Positions 1 through 6,476 of a stretch of 6,528 nt of DNA are shown here, one piece after another. The stretch's first letter is position 1; every line of letters begins with the position of its first letter. This stretch comes from Lentimicrobiaceae bacterium (GTDB lineage Bacteria; Bacteroidota; Bacteroidia; Bacteroidales; Lentimicrobiaceae), in contig JAQVEI010000141.1 in NCBI GenBank assembly GCA_028697695.1, positions 1 to 6,528 on the forward strand. Direction: 5' to 3'. A program made the translations under genes and the position numbers. Below the pieces are notes generated by a model that was not told the origin of the DNA, ran no database searches, and saw nothing but the letters and a program-made list of their open reading frames with translations.

Positions 1-124
1 TTTGCCTACGGCTTCCTTCAGATTCCATCTCGCGATGGACACCCTTGCCCTCAGCTAATGGTTGGCGATTACAAACCCCCATAGTGGACTTTCACCACCA
101 AGTTAATTACCATGCACGGCACAC
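1..124 (-). mobile_element. Group II intron (IIC type), 5' end, cut off by the left edge
   Basis: Read on the minus strand from 124 down to 1, the sequence starts with GTGTGCC, the conserved 5' start of group II introns. It then follows the domain I layout of group IIC introns such as the Oceanobacillus iheyensis intron, as I remember it: GCATGG near the start, GTGAAAGTCC, then GCAAGGGTGTCC, a short hairpin, and GGAATCTGAAGGAAGC. The hairpin at 25-38 has a 5-bp stem (CCATC/GATGG) closed by a GCGA loop, which fits the GNRA tetraloop rule. Only about the first 124 nt of the ribozyme are present. The intron-encoded reverse transcriptase/maturase, if there is one, and domains II to VI would lie beyond the left edge. 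The intron reads in the same direction as the peptidase genes and begins 7 nt after a terminator stem. That position is typical for class C introns. The intron identity is well supported; whether it is intact cannot be seen. Confidence 0.87.
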
Positions 125-130
125 CAATAA

Positions 131-164
131 AAAATCCCGAAACCAATAAGCAGTTCCGGGATTT
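131..164 (-). terminator. Rho-independent terminator of the S46 peptidase gene
   Basis: On the minus strand an 8-bp stem, AAATCCCG (164-157) with CGGGATTT (139-132), closes a 17-nt loop. The 3' arm runs straight into a T-rich tract (TTTTTTATTG, 134-125). It lies 22 nt after the stop codon of the S46 gene, so it should end that transcript. The plus strand has no comparable T-run after the stem, so it works in one direction only. The T-rich tail also forms the 5' exon next to the group II intron, and the last bases (131-125, TTTATTG) are the likely intron-binding site. Confidence 0.8.
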
Positions 165-186
165 AGAATTAATACGTTTATAAAGA

Positions 187-2358
187 TCAGCGCTTGCCCA
201 TTACAAAATGGAGTTCTTCAATCAGATTCTGAGCATTGGCATATTTATCAATAATCAGCATTACATAGCGGATATCCACACTTATGGTACGCTGTAGCTC
301 TGGTTCAAAGGCAATGTCACCACTCATGGCTTCCCAGTTGCCATCAAAGGCAATACCTATAAGGTCGCCATTGCCATTAAGCACCGGACTACCTGAATTG
401 CCACCGGTAATATCGTTATTGGAGAGGAAATTTACAACCATACGACCGTTTTTATCGGCCCATTTACCATAATCTTTGGTCTGATAAATCTCCTTCAGTC
501 GTTCCGGAACAATAAACTCCTCGTTGTTGGGGTCTTCTTTTTCCATCAGCCCCTCCATATAAGTAACATAGTCATAATGAACAGCATCAGCAGGATAATA
601 ATCCAGCACCTGACCATAAGTTACCCTCATGGTAGAGTTGGCATCGGGATAATATACCTTATCGGGATGCGATTTGCGCAATGCATCCACGAACAGCCGT
701 TCAGCCCTGCTCTCTTTCTCATTTAGAGGTGCAGCTTCCATTCCCTGAGCCATAAAGGTGGTGTATATGGAATTGGTGAGCCGGTAGGCAAGGTCCTTTT
801 CAAAGGTTTTTAGCGAAGGCTTAGCCAGAAACTTCTCATAATTCTCACGGTTGGCCAATACCGAAGTTTCAAAAAGTTTTTTAGCAAATAGATTTACATC
901 TCCCTTAAACTTTTTGTTGATATAGTTGAATATATCGGGTAGTTCATTGGCAGGCATATCTCTTTTATAGAGCTCAAGGATTTTGGCGACAATTTTTTGC
1001 TCAGTCTCCGGGTTATAATCCTTAAAGTGTTCTTCGCCCATAGCATAGAAGGGAGCAAGCTGTTCCTGAAGTTCGCTGCCTTTTAAATCGGTTTTAAGCA
1101 CATTAATAATACCCTGCGTCTGCATGGGGAAATTCATCATTTGTGATCCAAAAAATGAAATAGAGAGATACCATAACTTTTTGTTGTAGTTCGTAGCACT
1201 AAGTGCTGCATGCACCTCGGCCATATCGGTGAAAATATTGCCGTATTTTTCACGTCTTTGTTCATCGGCATTGATCCACTCGCTAAGTTCACGTTCTATC
1301 TCTTTCTTCTTGTCATATACGTTCAGGCGCTTCAAACCACGGCTTTCACCAATTTTGTTTTTCCAGAAATTAGCCAGTCCTGCGTAATTGGAGGCATATT
1401 GAATACGTATCTTATCATCGCAATCCATATCGGCTTTCATAATATCGAGTATGGCACCTCCTACGGTAATTATGGCAGGGTTTATCTCATCCAGCGTTGA
1501 TTGTATGCCCCATGAGGTCATATAACGATCGGTGCTGCCCGGATAGCCCCATATCATGGCAAAGTCCTCACGTTCAACACCGTCAACCGATATTTTTAAA
1601 AAATGCTTTGGTTTGAGCGGAATATTTTCTTTGGCGTAGGGTGCCGGTTTGCCATCGGGGCCTGAGTAAACCCTGAATATGCTAAAGTCGCCGGTATGGC
1701 GGGGCCACATCCAATTATCGGTATCACCACCGTATTTGCCAATCGATGATGGTGGTGCGCCTACCAATCTCACGTCGGTAAATATCTCATACACAAAGCG
1801 ATAAAATTCATTTCCGTTGTAAAAGCTCTTAACCGATACAGTATACCTGCCATCTTCAGACATCTCATTTTTTAAGTCGGTTACGATTTTTGAAATGGTC
1901 GCGTTGCGCTCCTTTTCACTCATATCAGGTGTTAGCTTACCGGTAACAATGTCGGTAACATCGTCCATTTTCACCAAAAATGAAACCGATAGGCCCTCAT
2001 TTGGAAGCTCTTCTTCGAGGCTGCCTGCCCAGAAGCCATCGGTAAGATAATCGTGCTCAATGGAGCTATGCTTTTGAATGGCATCATACCCGCAATGATG
2101 ATTGGTAAAAAGCAGACCTTTGTCAGATACTACTTCTGCTGTACAGAAATTGCCCAAATTAACTATGGCATCTTTTAAGCTGGAGTTGTTGATGTCGTAA
2201 ATTTCCTGAGGAGAAAGCTTCAGCCCCATTTTTTGCATATCAACGTAATTGAGCCGCTCCACAAACATAGGAAGCCACATACCCTCATCAGGTGGATTGC
2301 CTGCCCGTGCACCCATAAACAGGGTAAAGAGCATCAGAGATAATAACAGTTTTTTCAT
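187..2358 (-). CDS. S46 family dipeptidyl peptidase, DPP7-type
   Basis: A 723-residue secreted serine exopeptidase that removes dipeptides from the N-terminus of oligopeptides, presumably in the periplasm. A signal peptide (KK, then a hydrophobic core to about residue 16, cleavage after ARA at 19) supports the ATG at 2358. S46 landmarks follow in order: GMWLP (26-30); FTNHHCGY with catalytic His88; DNWMWPRHTGD (214-224) with catalytic Asp224; Asn330; and TGGNSGSPV with catalytic Ser655. Asn215, Trp216, Asn330 and Asp672 match the residues that hold the substrate amino terminus in known S46 structures. Residue 673, in FDGNWE, is Gly. The family rule is Gly for DPP7 (aliphatic or aromatic P1) and Arg for DPP11 (Asp/Glu P1), so a DPP7-like preference is inferred. 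Cys72 and Cys89 probably form the usual disulfide near the active site. Length is normal for the family and no sorting domain is attached at the C-terminus. A terminator follows 22 nt after the stop. Family call very sure, exact specificity less so. Confidence 0.96.
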   Translation of the reverse strand: MKKLLLSLMLFTLFMGARAGNPPDEGMWLPMFVERLNYVDMQKMGLKLSPQEIYDINNSSLKDAIVNLGNFCTAEVVSDKGLLFTNHHCGYDAIQKHSSIEHDYLTDGFWAGSLEEELPNEGLSVSFLVKMDDVTDIVTGKLTPDMSEKERNATISKIVTDLKNEMSEDGRYTVSVKSFYNGNEFYRFVYEIFTDVRLVGAPPSSIGKYGGDTDNWMWPRHTGDFSIFRVYSGPDGKPAPYAKENIPLKPKHFLKISVDGVEREDFAMIWGYPGSTDRYMTSWGIQSTLDEINPAIITVGGAILDIMKADMDCDDKIRIQYASNYAGLANFWKNKIGESRGLKRLNVYDKKKEIERELSEWINADEQRREKYGNIFTDMAEVHAALSATNYNKKLWYLSISFFGSQMMNFPMQTQGIINVLKTDLKGSELQEQLAPFYAMGEEHFKDYNPETEQKIVAKILELYKRDMPANELPDIFNYINKKFKGDVNLFAKKLFETSVLANRENYEKFLAKPSLKTFEKDLAYRLTNSIYTTFMAQGMEAAPLNEKESRAERLFVDALRKSHPDKVYYPDANSTMRVTYGQVLDYYPADAVHYDYVTYMEGLMEKEDPNNEEFIVPERLKEIYQTKDYGKWADKNGRMVVNFLSNNDITGGNSGSPVLNGNGDLIGIAFDGNWEAMSGDIAFEPELQRTISVDIRYVMLIIDKYANAQNLIEELHFVMGKR

Positions 2359-2501
2359 AAATTAAATTAATAGGATTGGTTGAATTAATATTTTTTCTTA
2401 AAACATTCGTACAGGACTATGGAATGTGTGCTGCGCCTGGTCTAAAAGCATGCCAAATTGTTACTTCTTGTTAATCAGCATGATGAAGATATATTTTAGT
2501 G

Positions 2502-2532
2502 CAGGGGTTGTTCGTTTTTAAAACAATCCCTG
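2502..2532 (-). other. Stem-loop in the 3' region of the M49 gene
   Basis: An inverted repeat with 11-nt arms (2502-2512 and 2522-2532) and a 9-nt loop starts 23 nt after the M49 stop codon. In minus-strand RNA, CAGGGATTGTT faces AACAACCCCTG with one A-C mismatch. In plus-strand RNA the same position is a G-U pair and the stem is complete. No T-tract follows on the minus strand (the next bases are CACTAAAATA), so a standard intrinsic terminator is doubtful. It could protect the 3' end of the mRNA or act as a weak terminator. The rest of the 197-bp gap between the two peptidase genes (2359-2555) is AT-rich; I see no good promoter and no small gene in it. Confidence 0.45.
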
Positions 2533-2535
2533 TAC

Positions 2536-2555
2536 GCTTTTGCACATCTGCAAGC
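2536..2555 (-). other. Small stem-loop directly after the M49 stop codon
   Basis: On the minus strand, GCTTGCA-GATG-TGCAAAAGC begins right after the TAA stop. It folds as a 5-bp core (TTGCA with TGCAA, GATG loop) with a GC clamp outside a small asymmetric bulge. It lies 3 nt before the larger stem-loop at 2502-2532, so the two form a tandem. It has no T-tract of its own. It is short enough that chance cannot be excluded. Confidence 0.3.
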
Positions 2556-4253
2556 TTAGAGCCCAAGTTTGCTTTTGCCCTGTTCAAATACAATATCCAC
2601 CGGTATATTGGCTTCTTTCAAACGGCCGAGATCGGCCTGAAGAGCTGGTGGTATTACCGATTTCATGCTAATCAGTTGTTTAACGCTTTCGTAATCGCCA
2701 TCTCCCTGCAGGGTTAAAATCTGGTTGGCCAGGCTTTCCACCGCCAGTTTCATATTGTCAAAATTAACCAGGTAAGTGCCGTCAGCATTTTTTGTAAATG
2801 CCTGTTTTTCGGTAAAATGTGCAAACGTGAGCATATTGGCCTTACCATGAGCGCTTGCAGCGCCAAATCTTACCGAGCGGAAAATACCGGCCATAAAAGT
2901 AACGTAGTTGTCCATCACCTCTCCATCGGTGAGTTCATTCATTTCGTAAAGCCGGGTAACCAGGTAAAGGCCCAATATGTCGGCTTTGGCCTCTTCCAGA
3001 GCAGAATACTGCTCTTTGAGGGCATTGCGTACTGTTCCTTTGCCGTTCAGGGTATTTTTGATACCAAGTCCGTGAGCTACCTCGTGAAACATTGTGTTGC
3101 TAAAGAATGCATCGAACTTAACATACTTTTGCTGCGAAGCATCAATAAGCTGTCCGGAGATGGGCATCAGTATTTTATCGAATTTCGCTTTCATGGCGTT
3201 TTTCAACTGAAGCTTGCGCGAACCTTTTTTCAACTGCACCTGTTCATCATTGGGCAGATTAATGGCAATGGTTTTGCTGCCGGCATTGCAATCACCCGCA
3301 TAATAAACCACATCATAGGCATTCAGGTCGGCATCTGAGCCGGGCACTTCGGCCTTGTACTTTTCATCTACCGGCAGGCCTTTCTGAAGTTCAGGCAATA
3401 AAGCAGCAAAATGGGAGAGCCGCTGACTCCATTCTACATCTTTAATAAGGATAAAAGCCTCATTGGCAGCCTTGTATCCATAAAGAGCATCTTCGTAATT
3501 TTCAATAGGCCCGATAACCACGTCTAGGTTAGCGTCTTTCATGTCCATCCAGGCGAAATCACTTTCCTGAAAATTGTCGGTAAGCAGTGCTTCAGCCCGA
3601 AGTTCCAGATATTTTTTTAGCGACTCATTGTCGGCCAACTTTGCAGCTTCACGCAATAACTCTGCTGCTTTTTGCACTTTAGTGGCGTAAGCGTCATGAT
3701 ACCATACTACCCGTAAGGCGCCGTTTTCATCCCGGCGAATCAGGGTGTAAAGACTCTTTTTGTCCGGATTATCAAGGGCCTCAAATTCGGATTTGTCCAT
3801 GTCGGTCGGATAAAAATTAGCCCCCAGTGGCTTTGCCCCTACTCCTTCGATAAAAGACTTGTTTCCATTGAGCCTGTCCCATGGCCCGTAATTAATCTCT
3901 GCAAAACGACGTACCGACTCATCACCAATCCGGCTCAAAAAAGCATCCTTGTTGCCAATGGTTTGTTGCCAGAATATGTCGTCCATCAATGCTGCAGCTT
4001 CAAAAAGCAAGGGCAGCATATTTTTTTCACTGTCACTAAGGTGGCTGATGTCGGCCGTTAATGTAACCGGCGCATAAATCTCCAACCGATGCGCAACATC
4101 TACATCACTAGCAGCAACATAACTTTCTGCCACCGGAACACTGCCGGGAAGCTTGTTTTCCATTTCTTCTTCGTTTGTTTCTGGTTGACTACAACTCATC
4201 ATGGCTGTTGACATTAAAAATGTTGCCATGACCCAAAATAACTTCTGCCTCAT
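2556..4253 (-). CDS. M49-type (dipeptidyl peptidase III-like) zinc peptidase, lipoprotein
   Basis: A 565-residue putative zinc metallopeptidase of the DPP III clan, expected to cut dipeptides from the N-terminus of short peptides. The zinc site is HEVAH (390-394) plus EEAKAD (420-425): His390, His394 and Glu421 as ligands, Glu391 as catalytic base. Classical DPP III has the hexapeptide HEXXGH; the pentapeptide form is known from a minority of bacterial members, such as the Caldithrix abyssi enzyme (HEISH, from memory). Other family-like blocks are GPIENYEDALYGYKAANE (248-265), GDCNAGSKTIAINLPND (320-336) and AHGKANM (468-474). The N-terminus is a lipoprotein signal: basic start, hydrophobic core, MMSC with Cys21. 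It lacks the usual Leu at -3. The acidic stretch after Cys21 (ETNEEEMEN) resembles the Bacteroidota surface-export signal, so outer-membrane anchoring, perhaps facing outward, is inferred. The protein is shorter than the roughly 700-residue classical enzymes and has no Nudix domain. It lies 197 bp upstream of the S46 gene on the same strand, which suggests a shared role in peptide use. Confidence 0.88.
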   Translation of the reverse strand: MRQKLFWVMATFLMSTAMMSCSQPETNEEEMENKLPGSVPVAESYVAASDVDVAHRLEIYAPVTLTADISHLSDSEKNMLPLLFEAAALMDDIFWQQTIGNKDAFLSRIGDESVRRFAEINYGPWDRLNGNKSFIEGVGAKPLGANFYPTDMDKSEFEALDNPDKKSLYTLIRRDENGALRVVWYHDAYATKVQKAAELLREAAKLADNESLKKYLELRAEALLTDNFQESDFAWMDMKDANLDVVIGPIENYEDALYGYKAANEAFILIKDVEWSQRLSHFAALLPELQKGLPVDEKYKAEVPGSDADLNAYDVVYYAGDCNAGSKTIAINLPNDEQVQLKKGSRKLQLKNAMKAKFDKILMPISGQLIDASQQKYVKFDAFFSNTMFHEVAHGLGIKNTLNGKGTVRNALKEQYSALEEAKADILGLYLVTRLYEMNELTDGEVMDNYVTFMAGIFRSVRFGAASAHGKANMLTFAHFTEKQAFTKNADGTYLVNFDNMKLAVESLANQILTLQGDGDYESVKQLISMKSVIPPALQADLGRLKEANIPVDIVFEQGKSKLGL

Positions 4254-4321
4254 TACGCGATAATTTTAAAATAATTGATAGATTTAAAACGGCTAATTTA
4301 TAACTTTTAAACCAATTGACA

Positions 4322-4357
4322 GTCAGATGTTCGCAATGATTTTTAGATCCACCTGAC
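4322..4357 (-). other. Weak hairpin between the FAAL and M49 genes
   Basis: Directly after the FAAL stop codon, minus-strand GTCAGGT (4357-4351) can pair with ATCTGAC (4328-4322): 7 bp including one G-U, across a 22-nt loop. No T-run follows, so this is at best a poor terminator. The rest of the 104-bp gap (4254-4357) is very AT-rich toward the M49 start. It holds one imperfect promoter-like pair on the minus strand, CTG, 19 bp, TAAATTAG, each box one mismatch from TTG and TAnnTTTG. I do not list that as a promoter. Confidence 0.25.
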
Positions 4358-6355
4358 TTACTGCTCAATACTTTCCATCATTTCCTTTGCTCTAATGCAA
4401 AGCTCCCTAAGGCTGGGGTGATTAAACATCATAGGCGGAGGTATATTTATGCCGTAAGTTTCCAAAACATCCTGCTGCAATTGTATGGCCTGCAATGAAT
4501 TGAGTCCGTAAACACTGATGGGTCTGCCCAAATCAACAGCATCAACGGAAATACCTGTAACGCGATGCAACCAGCTTGTTAGCCATACTTCAATGGCCTG
4601 AGGCTCTTGGGGTTGCAGCCTGTTGATGGATTCTTTCAGGGTAGGTATGGTCCATTGGCCTACTACTGACAAGCTATTTTCAAGATATGCTTTTTTGGTT
4701 GCTTTTCGTTGAATTTTTCCGCTCGAAGTCTTGGGCAGGCTGGCGGTACGCAATAGCACGATGGCATGCACGGCAAGTTCAAATTCTTCGTTTACCTGTT
4801 GTCTGATGGCTTTACACACCTCGTCGGTATTTATGGTTCTAAGCAGTGTACGTTTCACCTCGGCAGCAATCACCAGTTGTTCCTTGCCTGCCACATCAAC
4901 GGAGAATGCCGCACAGGCGTTGGCCTTTAGGTCGGTATGGCTATCGGTAACCGTAAACTCAATATCCTGGGGATAATAATTTCTGCCATGGATAATGATA
5001 AGATCTTTCAGACGGCCGGTAATGTATGCTTCATCCTCATGTATAAATCCCAGGTCGCCGGTTCTGAACCAGCTTTTACCGGGCTGATTTTTAATTTGTG
5101 CATCAAACATTTCTGCAGTAAGCTCCGGTTTATTCCAGTAACCCAGGGTAACTATGCTACCACGTACCCATATTTCACCCACCTCGTCATGTGCGCAGGC
5201 CGCCAGCGTATCAGGATTCACTATGCACACCTCTGTATCCAGCCAGGGCTGCCCCACACCAATCAACCAACGCGCATCTGCAGCTTCATCACTGGTTTTT
5301 ACCACCCGGTTTTGTTCCAGCTCCGAAGCCGAAAGACAAAGTGAAACAGGACCCAGCCCATGCAATGGAGCAGTAATGAGAAGCGTAGCTTCTGCCATGC
5401 CATAAGCCGGGTATAACATATGATGCCTGATTCCGTTTGCATAAAAAGTATCGATGAAACGATCAAAGGTAGCCTTACGTATTGGCTCGGCACCACAATA
5501 AAAAGTATGCAGGCTGCTAAGATCCAGGTCGGCCCGTTCGGCCTCGCTGATGCCATCCACACAATGGTCAAAAGCAAAATTGGGCCCGCCCGTGTGTGTG
5601 ACTTTGTACCGGGTAATAAGTTTTAACCAACGCAGGGGCTGTTGCAAAAAAGCTACCGGCGACATGATAAGCTGACGGTAACCCACAAACATGGGTATCA
5701 AAACTCCATCAACCAATCCCAAATCATGGAAGTAGGGCAGCCATATGGCTGAAATGGTTTGACGGTTGAGCCCGAAACTCTGACGAAAAATATCAGCATT
5801 GCGCATAAAATTACGGTGGGTAACCATCACCCCCTTGGGTGCACCGGTTGAACCTGATGTGTATTGAAGCAGGGCAATCTCACCGGGATCCGGAAATGCA
5901 ACTTCCGCATTATCTTCAGCCTCCTGAATCTCATCCACGCTTATCCACGGCAATTGCCTGAGTACATCTATTCCGGCAAACGACATACTTGCCGGCAGGG
6001 CAATGGAAGCAGTAGAAAGCACTACGTTGCAGCCGGCATCTTCAACAAGCACCCTGATTCTTTCAAGTGAACGGTTTTTTCGGGGTGGGTAGGCAGGAAC
6101 AGCAACGATGCCGGCATAAAAACATCCATAGAGGGCCTTAATAAAATCCAGACCCGGCGGAAAAAACATCAGTGCGCGATCGCCCCTCACGCATGTTTTA
6201 ATTAATTCAGCAGCAATAGCCTTAGCAAACCTATCCAGAGATGCATAGGTGAGAGATATTTCCCCGCCTTCCCCTTCCGGAAGAAAAGTATAAGCCAAAT
6301 CATCGGGGGTTTCCCTTGCCCGGAAACTCAATATCTCCGGAAAGGTAAACTGCAT
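4358..6355 (-). CDS. Fatty acyl-AMP ligase fused to an acyl carrier domain
   Basis: A 665-residue cytoplasmic enzyme expected to turn a fatty acid and ATP into acyl-AMP and pass the acyl group to a phosphopantetheine arm instead of CoA. Numbering is from the ATG at 6355. The adenylation domain fills about 5-560: phosphate loop YTSGSTGAPKG (165-175), WLPYFHDLGL (205-214), CGAEPIR (287-293), GMAEATL (319-325), RTGDLGF (431-437) and GRLKDLIIIHGRNYYPQDIE (447-466). The GRNYYPQDIE form is typical of FAALs and separates them from acyl-CoA ligases. LPKTSSGKIQRK (540-551) carries the catalytic Lys547. The carrier domain (about 581-665) has GLNSLQAI with attachment Ser620, the preceding residue being Asn rather than the usual Asp. 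Start choice: a TTG at 6433 lies inside the promoter and is unlikely; ATG 6403 would add 16 residues; ATG 6355 has AGAGGA 4 nt upstream and places FPEIL where FAALs normally begin. No partner polyketide synthase, peptide synthetase or desaturase is visible in the window. Confidence 0.93.
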   Translation of the reverse strand: MQFTFPEILSFRARETPDDLAYTFLPEGEGGEISLTYASLDRFAKAIAAELIKTCVRGDRALMFFPPGLDFIKALYGCFYAGIVAVPAYPPRKNRSLERIRVLVEDAGCNVVLSTASIALPASMSFAGIDVLRQLPWISVDEIQEAEDNAEVAFPDPGEIALLQYTSGSTGAPKGVMVTHRNFMRNADIFRQSFGLNRQTISAIWLPYFHDLGLVDGVLIPMFVGYRQLIMSPVAFLQQPLRWLKLITRYKVTHTGGPNFAFDHCVDGISEAERADLDLSSLHTFYCGAEPIRKATFDRFIDTFYANGIRHHMLYPAYGMAEATLLITAPLHGLGPVSLCLSASELEQNRVVKTSDEAADARWLIGVGQPWLDTEVCIVNPDTLAACAHDEVGEIWVRGSIVTLGYWNKPELTAEMFDAQIKNQPGKSWFRTGDLGFIHEDEAYITGRLKDLIIIHGRNYYPQDIEFTVTDSHTDLKANACAAFSVDVAGKEQLVIAAEVKRTLLRTINTDEVCKAIRQQVNEEFELAVHAIVLLRTASLPKTSSGKIQRKATKKAYLENSLSVVGQWTIPTLKESINRLQPQEPQAIEVWLTSWLHRVTGISVDAVDLGRPISVYGLNSLQAIQLQQDVLETYGINIPPPMMFNHPSLRELCIRAKEMMESIEQ

Positions 6356-6359
6356 GGTG

Positions 6360-6365
6360 TCCTCT
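6360..6365 (-). promoter_or_regulatory. Shine-Dalgarno sequence that favours the FAAL start at 6355
   Basis: The minus strand reads AGAGGA, then CACC, then ATG. This is a strong match to the anti-Shine-Dalgarno core, though the 4-nt gap is a little short. Bacteroidota genes rarely carry such sites, and the upstream ATG at 6403 has none (CGGCATATT precedes it). The site therefore supports 6355, but does not prove it, because initiation in this phylum often does without this pairing. Confidence 0.5.
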
Positions 6366-6430
6366 GTAGTGATGCTGTCGGTAAGGAAGTGATTTAATGA
6401 CATAATATGCCGCTGAAAGTAAGTTGACGG

Positions 6431-6462
6431 CAAAATTAATAAATAACTGCTCAGTACACCAA
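6431..6462 (-). promoter_or_regulatory. Bacteroidota-type promoter of the FAAL gene
   Basis: On the minus strand TTG (6462-6460) is followed after 21 bp by TAATTTTG (6438-6431). This is a full match to the Bacteroidota vegetative consensus of a -33 TTG, a spacer of roughly 17-23 bp and a -7 box TAnnTTTG. Transcription should start near 6425. The leader would be about 20 nt to the ATG at 6403 or about 70 nt to the ATG at 6355. A start codon at 6433 would fall inside the -7 box and upstream of the transcript start. Confidence 0.7.
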
Positions 6463-6476
6463 TACATCAGATGTAT
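6462..6476. promoter_or_regulatory. Candidate operator palindrome upstream of the FAAL promoter
   Basis: ATACATC-A-GATGTAT is a perfect inverted repeat with 7-bp arms and a 1-bp centre. Its inner edge shares base 6462 with the -33 TTG of the FAAL promoter, so the palindrome covers roughly -36 to -50. The size, symmetry and place suit a dimeric transcription factor, either an activator touching RNA polymerase or a repressor. No regulator gene is in the window, and I do not recognise the site as that of a known family. Confidence 0.4.

Noticed and set aside
1..120. The open plus-strand frame at the left edge, considered as the end of a protein gene.
   Set aside because: The minus strand of this stretch matches group II intron domain I from the GTGTGCC start onward, which explains the sequence far better. 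The plus frame has a stop at 76-78 and no domain.
2458..2473. Direct repeat of TTGTTA at one helical turn (2458-2463 and 2468-2473) about 100 bp upstream of the S46 gene.
   Set aside because: A hexamer repeat in AT-rich DNA is common by chance, and no promoter is recognisable next to it.
2817..3338. A 173-codon open frame on the plus strand inside the M49 gene.
   Set aside because: It lies opposite a gene with clear zinc-peptidase motifs. Its translation shows no recognisable domain, and no promoter is seen. It is a shadow of the codon pattern of the real gene.
4254..4357. Possible promoter for the M49 gene (CTG, 19 bp, TAAATTAG, minus strand).
   Set aside because: Both boxes deviate from consensus, and the region is so AT-rich that such matches are expected.
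4937..5344. Several overlapping plus-strand frames and one minus-strand frame within the FAAL gene.
   Set aside because: They overlap conserved FAAL blocks in other frames, overlap one another, and show no domain or start signal of their own.
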